A DNA stretch of 32,276 bases from an uncultured delta proteobacterium (GTDB lineage: Bacteria > Desulfobacterota > Syntrophia > Syntrophales > Smithellaceae): assembly GCA_903907985.1 (NCBI GenBank), contig CAIVQG010000016.1, positions 1-32,276 of the forward strand, in the 5' to 3' direction. This document shows, piece after piece, positions 26,505-32,276 of the stretch (position 1 is the first letter of the stretch; the number at the start of each line of letters is the position of its first letter). The position numbers and the translations under genes were made by a program. Below the pieces are notes generated by a model, which searched no databases, was not told the origin of the DNA, and saw only the letters and a list, made by a program, of their open reading frames with translations.

Positions 26505-27587
26505 ATGAACGATGTGGTAAATAAGTTTAAAGGTCGCTTAGGGCTGATTTTCCTGGCAGTGGCTATTGTTGTTATAGCTGGCGGATTTTACTTTTTTCAG
26601 CGTTATCGAACTACACACGTTTCCACTGACGACGCCTATGCCACGGGAAGAATACATGTGGTGGCTTCCAAAGTTCCCGGGACAGTCAAGACGTTGCTGG
26701 TTAAGGACAACCAGTTTGTTAAAGAGAAAGATGTGTTGCTGGAGATTGATGATCAGGACTACAGTGTAAAAGTGAGAGAGTCTGAATCTACTGTGGGGGC
26801 TGAAAAAGCCAGGCTTGAGGAAATAGGCTCGCGCACTGAAGTTGCCCGTAAACAGCTTACGGAATTTAATTTCCGAATGGAATCAGCCCGGGCAAATCTC
26901 CGACTTGCGGATGTTAATCTCCAACAGTCTCAGACTGATTTAAAACGCATGGAACGTCTCTTTGCCAATAAAATCATTGCTGAAGAACAATACGACAAAG
27001 CAAAAACTGCTTATGAAGGCGACCTTGCCCGTGCGCAGTCGGCGCGTGAGCAATTTGGCCAGGCCAGGGCTGCCTTGGAAACTCAAAATGCTTTGATTAA
27101 GCAGATGGCAGCAGCACAAATATCACAAAAATCATCCGTGAGACAAAAACAAGAAACGCTGGAAGCTGATCGCTTGAAAAAAAGTTATACGTCGATTTAC
27201 GCGCCTTCGTCTGGGTATGTGACAAAGAAATCGGTCGAAGCGGGCAATCAGATTCAGGCTGGTCAGCCTCTGATGGCCTTGGTACCGCTTACCGATGTCT
27301 GGATTATTGCCAATTACAAGGAGACTCAACTGGAAATGGTAAAGTCCGGACAGAAGGTGGTGGTTAAAGTGGATTCTTATCCCGGAAAGAAATTTTACGG
27401 TAAAGTGGAGAGTATTATGGCCGGAACGGGGGCGGCTTTTTCGCTTTTCCCACCGGAAAATGCAACCGGAAATTATGTCAAAGTCGTGCAGAGAATTCCC
27501 GTTAAAATTGTTCTTGATGCCGGCACCGATCCGGATAAGCTACTGCGGGTCGGCATGTCTGTGGAACCGACTATCATAGTGGAGTAA
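26505..27587 (+). CDS. emrA: EmrA-type membrane-fusion (HlyD family) protein
   Basis: 360 residues. A single N-terminal transmembrane helix (about 12-31) is followed by the family opening THVSTDDAYATGRIHVVASKVPG, then a lipoyl half, a long alpha-helical hairpin (about 85-220, coiled coil) and the second lipoyl half (SIYAPSSGYVTKKSVEAGNQ). The beta-barrel segment includes VWIIANYKETQLEMVKSGQ. It links the EmrB inner-membrane pump to an outer-membrane TolC-like channel in drug or toxic-compound efflux. No TolC gene and no MarR/TetR regulator gene is in the window. GGAG precedes the ATG at 5 bases. emrB follows after 9 bases. Confidence 0.95.
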   Translation: MNDVVNKFKGRLGLIFLAVAIVVIAGGFYFFQRYRTTHVSTDDAYATGRIHVVASKVPGTVKTLLVKDNQFVKEKDVLLEIDDQDYSVKVRESESTVGAEKARLEEIGSRTEVARKQLTEFNFRMESARANLRLADVNLQQSQTDLKRMERLFANKIIAEEQYDKAKTAYEGDLARAQSAREQFGQARAALETQNALIKQMAAAQISQKSSVRQKQETLEADRLKKSYTSIYAPSSGYVTKKSVEAGNQIQAGQPLMALVPLTDVWIIANYKETQLEMVKSGQKVVVKVDSYPGKKFYGKVESIMAGTGAAFSLFPPENATGNYVKVVQRIPVKIVLDAGTDPDKLLRVGMSVEPTIIVE

Positions 27588-27596
27588 TCAATCCTT

Positions 27597-29132
27597 ATGG
27601 CGAGACCGATTGATAAATGGATCGTCGCTCTTACCGTGATGCTGCCCACACTAATGGTTATTATTGATACATCCGTTGTCAATGTGTCGCTGGATCACAT
27701 TCGTGGCAGCCTTTCCGCCGGTATCGACGAAGCGACCTGGTCCATCACTTCTTATCTCGCTGCCAATGCCGTCGTTATTCCGATGACGGGATGGCTCAGC
27801 CGCTTTTTTGGCCGTAAGCGCTTTCTGATCTTTTCTGTATTGCTGTTTACCGGTAGCTCTCTTCTTTGCGGTCTGGCCTGGAATATTCAGAGTCTGATTT
27901 TCTTTAGAGTGCTGCAGGGTTTAGCCGGTGGTTCATTGCAACCAATTTCTCAATCCATTTTACTGGAAACATTTCCTCCGGCTCAGCACGGCACTGCTAT
28001 GGCTATTTTTGGTATGGGCACAATGTTCGGCCCCATCATGGGTCCGCTCATGGGTGGATGGATAACGGATAACTGGTCCTGGCACTGGATCTTTTTTATT
28101 AATATTCCTATCGGCATTATTTCGCTTATCATGTCTCTCTGGTTCATCCGCGATCCTCATTATATGAAGCGTAACGTCACTTCTATTGACTATTGGGGAC
28201 TCACGCTGCTCAGTGTATGGGTGGGCTGCCTGCAGATGGTCCTCGACAAAGGACAGCGGGAAGATTGGTTTGCTTCTGATTTCATCCTCATTCTGACAAT
28301 AATTGCCATAGCGGCTTTCATTCTTTTCATATTTGTTGAGCTTACCGCCGATCACCCAATTGTGGATTTGAGAATTTTTCTGAGCTATTCGTTTTTGTCG
28401 GGCAATATTGTCATCTTCTTTGTCGTTGCCGGTCTTTTCGGCAGCATTATTCTTTTGCCTATCTATCTGCAAAGCCTGATGGGTTATACCGCGTCGCTGG
28501 CCGGGATGATTCTTGGCCCGGGAGGGATTGCCATTTTTCTGGTTATGCCGATCGTCGGCTGGCTGATTACGGTGGTGAATCCCAAACTGATTGTTGCTGT
28601 AGGTCTTGTTATTTTTGCTTATGCCAATTATGTAATGAGCGGATTTAATATGTCGGCTGATTTCATGTCGATCATATGGCCGCGTGTCATCATGAGCGTA
28701 GGCTTGGGCATGGTTTTCATACCTTTGACCACACTATCGTTATCCAGCATTCCCAAAGAAGAAATGGGCAATGCAACATCTATTTTTAATCTCGTGAGAA
28801 ATCTTGGCGGAAGCGTTGGTGTGGCATTTGCGGCAACAATGTTATCCCGAGGAACACAGATTCATCAGGCTTATCTGAGTGAACATATAACATTATTTGA
28901 CTTGGATTACTTGCGCGCTGCCAGTCAGTCGGCTCAACTTCTGTCACAGAAGGGAATGGATCCGGTAACGGCCGAACAGGGTGGGGCCGGCATCATTTAT
29001 AATGAACTTCTCAGACAGGCGTATATGCTGTCCTTTAATGATGTGTTTTTTGTTCTGGCAATCATGATGCTTTGCATGCTGCCCTTCATACTGTTTATTC
29101 GCCATGTTGATCATAGCGCTGTAAAGCCGTAA
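27597..29132 (+). CDS. emrB: EmrB/QacA-type multidrug efflux MFS transporter (DHA2 family)
   Basis: 511 residues with about 14 hydrophobic segments, the DHA2 drug:H+ antiporter layout. The opening WIVALTVMLPTLMVIIDTSVVNVSL with Asp in the first helix, GWLSRFFGRKRFLIFS (motif A) and GMGTMFGPIMGPLMGG (motif C of antiporters) are clear. It works with EmrA to expel lipophilic compounds. GGAG of its ribosome binding site overlaps the emrA stop, so the two genes form one operon. It is convergent with the iron-sulfur gene after it. Confidence 0.95.
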   Translation: MARPIDKWIVALTVMLPTLMVIIDTSVVNVSLDHIRGSLSAGIDEATWSITSYLAANAVVIPMTGWLSRFFGRKRFLIFSVLLFTGSSLLCGLAWNIQSLIFFRVLQGLAGGSLQPISQSILLETFPPAQHGTAMAIFGMGTMFGPIMGPLMGGWITDNWSWHWIFFINIPIGIISLIMSLWFIRDPHYMKRNVTSIDYWGLTLLSVWVGCLQMVLDKGQREDWFASDFILILTIIAIAAFILFIFVELTADHPIVDLRIFLSYSFLSGNIVIFFVVAGLFGSIILLPIYLQSLMGYTASLAGMILGPGGIAIFLVMPIVGWLITVVNPKLIVAVGLVIFAYANYVMSGFNMSADFMSIIWPRVIMSVGLGMVFIPLTTLSLSSIPKEEMGNATSIFNLVRNLGGSVGVAFAATMLSRGTQIHQAYLSEHITLFDLDYLRAASQSAQLLSQKGMDPVTAEQGGAGIIYNELLRQAYMLSFNDVFFVLAIMMLCMLPFILFIRHVDHSAVKP

Positions 29133-29175
29133 TTTCCTATATTTCACCAATAAAAAAAGCAGCATCTTATCAAAT

Positions 29176-30309
29176 TTATTTTCTCTTGGGCGGAATCCTT
29201 ACTATCCTTTCGCCTTCAATCATTGATATCGCATTTTGCGGGCAGAAGTGCGCGCACACCCCGCAGCCGATGCAGAGTTCTTCCTTCCTGCGGGCCTTTT
29301 TATCGTCGTTTAAATAAGCCGCATAGGTATGGCATTCTTTTACACACTTACCACAGCCGATGCAGAGCTCGTCGTTAACCATGGATAAAAAATTGGTCGC
29401 GTTAGTCATAGGGGCGATCATGTTATCAATTCCGTTGGCGCAGCAGCATCGGCAACAGTTGCAAATGCTGGTTTCTTCCTTGCTGGTATCGAAATTGGGA
29501 TGATAGGCCTTATGCACAAGTCCGGCTTCCTCAGCCCGCTTTAAAACACTCAATGCCTCATCTTTGGTAATCATCCGGGAAAAACCCTGCTCCGACGTAA
29601 ATTTCGCCGATTTGCCGAAAGTGAAGCAGGTCTCCCGGTCATCAGTTTGTTTACAGTGCGTTCCTGCCAAATCTTTATAATGACGGCAGAAACAATGACC
29701 CAGCGCAATCTCGTCAAATTTTAAAATAAGTTCCTCAACCTTTTGAGAAGGAACAATTCTGTCCATTGCTGTTCCCAGGTCCTTATTTATTATTATTTTG
29801 ACCGGTTCATTTTTTGGTTTGTTTTCTAAAACCGGCACGGTTCTGTCTATCGGCGGGGCGGTCATCAGAAAAGGGATCAGCGAATCATAATTTTCCTGAA
29901 GCATGCTTTGCAAATCCCCGAACATTTTATTGAACAAGGAATATATCTCCATGTTCCGGTCATTTTTCTCTAATTTACCCATGAAATTGTATTCAAAAGT
30001 TCCGACGTTCAACAGCGGCAGTAATCGAAAAACCATAATCCCCTTGCTGTTGGGCTGATTAAATATAACGCCCCTGCCGGCCAGGTCCTTTACTTTTTGG
30101 GTGATTTCTTCTTCCGCTAATCCGCTCGACAGTTTTAACTGCTCCATGGTCTGGGATTTTTTATCGTTGAAAGAAGCAATAAAATCCACTTCGTCTTCCA
30201 TAATAAAAAATTTTAAAAGCTTGATCAGAGTATCGTTAACAGTAACCGGCGTTCCTCCGGCTTTGCTGATGATGTCACCAGCTTTTCTGTATTTTTCATC
30301 AATATTCAT
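29176..30309 (-). CDS. Multi-cluster 4Fe-4S protein with N-terminal winged-helix-like domain
   Basis: 377 residues. Residues 1-110 have a helical, winged-helix-like pattern (MEQLKLSSGLAEEEITQKVKDL) with no cysteine. The middle part has GHCFCRHYKDLAGTHC (Cys206, 208, 219), Cys228 and a dense CNCCRCCCANG at 283-292. The C-terminal 70 residues carry two ferredoxin clusters: CIGCGKCVKEC (316-326) and CIGCGVCAHFCP (346-356). The total suggests two ferredoxin clusters plus a further metal or cluster site. The ferredoxin part implies electron transfer; the N-terminal part suggests a DNA- or protein-binding role, but this is inference. No partner oxidoreductase is adjacent. GGAGG precedes the ATG at 7 bases. 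I recognise the type from anaerobes but no assigned function. Confidence 0.85.
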   Translation of the reverse strand: MNIDEKYRKAGDIISKAGGTPVTVNDTLIKLLKFFIMEDEVDFIASFNDKKSQTMEQLKLSSGLAEEEITQKVKDLAGRGVIFNQPNSKGIMVFRLLPLLNVGTFEYNFMGKLEKNDRNMEIYSLFNKMFGDLQSMLQENYDSLIPFLMTAPPIDRTVPVLENKPKNEPVKIIINKDLGTAMDRIVPSQKVEELILKFDEIALGHCFCRHYKDLAGTHCKQTDDRETCFTFGKSAKFTSEQGFSRMITKDEALSVLKRAEEAGLVHKAYHPNFDTSKEETSICNCCRCCCANGIDNMIAPMTNATNFLSMVNDELCIGCGKCVKECHTYAAYLNDDKKARRKEELCIGCGVCAHFCPQNAISMIEGERIVRIPPKRK

Positions 30310-30704
30310 ATTTATTCCTCCGAATTTTATTGAGAATCATTTGATAAGCAGCCGCTGAGGCCAATGAAAACAAATCTTCTACATCAATAACTATGCTTGA
30401 TAATGTTTTGTTTTCGCTGGCACGCAGTATAGGGGGGCTGTTTTTGCTTGTCAATGAATATTGCATGTCAAATGCAGACTTGACCCGTCACTTTATTATG
30501 ATATGATGATCTTCAATGTGGGGAGGCTGAGCGAAAGTATATATGATTTCAATCCCTTCGTTTAGCGTCAGCGAAAAAAGCCACTCAGGTTCCCCTGCTG
30601 CCATCTATCGCCAAGATGCAGCTTCGTCGTTCTGCAGTCAATATGATGTTTCAAAGTAGCTTGACACTGAAATTAGCTGCTATGCAGACTTGGAGGATAC
30701 AGCA
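30310..30704. other. Intergenic region upstream of the CHASE-domain kinase gene
   Basis: About 395 bases with no convincing gene. It contains a promoter candidate (30480-30507) and two copies of ATGCAGACTTG (30472-30482 and 30682-30692), one overlapping that promoter and one just before the kinase ribosome binding site. A 38-codon open frame starts at 30543, but its ribosome binding site is too far away. The leader between promoter and kinase is about 190 bases and has a weak potential to fold (GCTGA/TCAGC). No known riboswitch was recognised. Confidence 0.5.
30480..30507 (+). promoter_or_regulatory. Candidate promoter for the CHASE-domain kinase
   Basis: TTGACC (30480-30485) and TATGAT (30502-30507) are 16 bases apart on the plus strand, about 200 bases before the start codon. 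Confidence 0.5.
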
Positions 30705-32276
30705 ATGAAAACCTCTATGAGGCGGGGGAATGCCGAAAGAAAAAAAGTTCTTCCAATTGTTGCAGGGCTCAGCACGGCTTTGTTGCTATTATGTACCTCG
30801 TTGGTAATCATCTTCTCTGATCAGCAGAGACAATTGCAGTCAGAGCGCCTTAAGGCCATTCAACAGATGAGCATAGTTCGCGCCCACCTGGAAGGTGCCC
30901 TGAATTCCAAGCTTCAATTAACCAAGTCCTTTGTCTCCTTCATTGCTATAAATGGCGATATCTCGCATGAATTATTCCAGACTGTGTCTGCTGGATTGGT
31001 CGGAAAAGACCCGATGATCAGGAATATTACCTTGTTGAAAAAAACTGTCATCATCGATACCTATCCGATAAAGGGCAACGAAAAGGCCATCGGTGTCGAC
31101 CTCTCCAAAATCCCCGTGCAGAGGGATACTGTGTTGAAAGCCATCAATACTCGACAGGCGGTTATTGCCGGTCCCGTCAAGCTGGTGCAGGGGGGTGTCG
31201 GGATTATCTATCGGGTTCCCATTTTTCTAACCCCGCGGGGGAAATCCATGGGAAGCGGTGCTTACTGGGGACAGGTCAGCATGGTTATTATGCAGAACGT
31301 CCTGTTTGCAGAAGCCGGCATCAGCGATGAATCAGTCCGGTTAAAATATGCTATCCGCGGCCGGGATGGTCTTGGGTCGAAAGGGGCAATCTTCTGGGGC
31401 GATGAAAATATTTTTCTGTCTAGTCCCGTAATTCTTGATGTGGTCATGCCCGGCGGTGCCTGGCAAATTGCGGCAGTACCAGCGAACGGCTGGAACTCTC
31501 ACAAAGGATTGACATGGTTCTTTATATTTCTCGGGGCGATGATTTCATTGTTCGCAGGATGGATGGTATGGTCATTACTCAAAAACAGAGAAGCCCTCCA
31601 GCAACAGCTGCACATACAACAATCGCTCATGGAAGACCTGAAAGAGGAACGCCATAAAGCCAGGGAAAGTGAATCCAATTACCGCAGCGTCATTGAGAAC
31701 ATCCAGGATGTCTTCTACCGTACTGATACCCAAGGCAATCTCATTATGGCCAGCCCCAGTTTTGTAACTCTCCTTGGCTATGAATCCCTCGACGACTGCC
31801 TTGGCCGACCCATTGGTGAAGCATACTATTACAATCCGAAGAAACGCACCGAATTCATCAGGGACATTCAAGGTAAGGGAAGCGTCACCAATTATGAAGT
31901 GGTTTTGAAAAGAAAGGACGGCACACCCGTCACTGTGGAAACAAACAGCCATTACTGCCTAGACGAAGCAGGGAATATTGCCGGCATCGAGGGAACATTC
32001 CGTGACATCACCGAACGCAAGCAAGCGGAAGAGGAGCGCGGAAAGCTTGAAAACCAGCTGATCCAGGCCCAGAAGATGGAGGCCATCGGGACATTGGCCG
32101 GCGGCATCGCCCATGACTTCAACAACATTCTCAGCGGCATTATGGGCTATTCGGAAATCAGCCTGAAGGCGGTGCAGGACCAACCGAAAGTCCACCAAAA
32201 TATAGAACAGGTGCTCAAGGCCGCCGAACGGGCAAAAGAACTGGTACAGCAGATCCTTGCCTTCAGCCGCAATTCC
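30705..32276 (+). CDS. CHASE-PAS histidine kinase, cut by the window end
   Basis: The frame starts at ATG 30705 (GGAGG 8 bases before) and is still open at the window end, giving 524 residues. A transmembrane helix at about 15-38 and another at 268-291 enclose a periplasmic CHASE domain: [20 protein letters not shown] and [19 protein letters not shown] are typical of it. A PAS domain follows (about 325-440, ending FRDITERK). [11 protein letters not shown] has phosphoacceptor His470. The ATPase part and any receiver lie beyond the window. It shares the H-box and the preceding [11 protein letters not shown] with the two complete kinases, so the family has expanded here. The periplasmic ligand is unknown. 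Confidence 0.92.
   Translation, partial: MKTSMRRGNAERKKVLPIVAGLSTALLLLCTSLVIIFSDQQRQLQSERLKAIQQMSIVRAHLEGALNSKLQLTKSFVSFIAINGDISHELFQTVSAGLVGKDPMIRNITLLKKTVIIDTYPIKGNEKAIGVDLSKIPVQRDTVLKAINTRQAVIAGPVKLVQGGVGIIYRVPIFLTPRGKSMGSGAYWGQVSMVIMQNVLFAEAGISDESVRLKYAIRGRDGLGSKGAIFWGDENIFLSSPVILDVVMPGGAWQIAAVPANGWNSHKGLTWFFIFLGAMISLFAGWMVWSLLKNREALQQQLHIQQSLMEDLKEERHKARESESNYRSVIENIQDVFYRTDTQGNLIMASPSFVTLLGYESLDDCLGRPIGEAYYYNPKKRTEFIRDIQGKGSVTNYEVVLKRKDGTPVTVETNSHYCLDEAGNIAGIEGTFRDITERKQAEEERGKLENQLIQAQKMEAIGTLAGGIAHDFNNILSGIMGYSEISLKAVQDQPKVHQNIEQVLKAAERAKELVQQILAFSRNS

Noticed and set aside
27960-28472. A 170-codon minus-strand open frame inside emrB
   Set aside because: Antisense to a well-supported transporter gene; its hydrophilic, Lys/Asn/Arg-rich translation is the mirror of membrane-protein codons.
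30543-30659. A 38-codon open frame in the leader of the CHASE kinase
   Set aside because: The nearest ribosome-binding-like sequence is 16 or more bases away and the translation is Ser-rich with no recognisable feature.

Overview
The window reads as chromosomal DNA of an anaerobic Gram-negative bacterium, most likely a delta-proteobacterium (Desulfobacterota) of the Syntrophus/Smithella kind. This is inferred from gene content: 3-hydroxybutyryl-CoA dehydrogenase, a phenylacetate-CoA-ligase-type enzyme, several hybrid histidine kinases with the same H-box, a multi-cluster ferredoxin-like protein, an archaeal/fungal-type aspartate-semialdehyde dehydrogenase, lipoprotein and periplasmic signals, and a mid-range base composition. 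No 16S gene is present, so the assignment is tentative.

Layout. 1-137 is the tail of a receiver domain from a gene that starts outside the window. 419-4545 (minus) holds hbd and carB. 4734-6390 holds queF (minus), then a small zinc-ribbon protein and an alpha/beta hydrolase (plus). 6444-10968 (minus) holds release factor 3, a metallo-beta-lactamase-fold hydrolase and the ribosome-associated GTPase TypA/BipA. 11336-13030 is an exported transglutaminase-like protein. 13091-14365 (minus) is a tightly coupled pair: a small SpoT/MESH1-like HD hydrolase followed by a QueG-like double 4Fe-4S protein. 14683-15270 is an exported protein of unknown function. 15280-15790 is the wreck of an efflux adaptor gene, cut off against a hybrid histidine kinase (15830-17788), which is preceded by a methyl-accepting chemotaxis protein (17985-19169). 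19301-22017 (minus) carries 3-methyladenine glycosylase, asd and ribF. A tRNA-Leu(CAG) with its own promoter and terminator sits at 22134-22220. It is followed by a LEA14-like lipoprotein, a membrane hybrid kinase, a PaaK-type ligase (minus), an EmrA/EmrB multidrug efflux pair (plus) and an iron-sulfur protein (minus). The window ends inside a CHASE-PAS hybrid kinase.

How it fits together. Much of the window is housekeeping: pyrimidine/arginine precursor supply, translation factors, flavin synthesis, aspartate-family amino acids, DNA repair and queuosine synthesis. Anaerobic acyl-CoA and aromatic-acid metabolism is interleaved with it. A signalling layer of four hybrid-kinase loci plus one chemoreceptor runs through it. 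The least explained items are the HD hydrolase/Fe-S pair, the Cys-rich winged-helix ferredoxin at 29176-30309, the exported 195-residue protein, the adaptor remnant and the long inverted repeat between the chemoreceptor and kinase genes. I saw no CRISPR array, transposase, phage gene or convincing new defence system.
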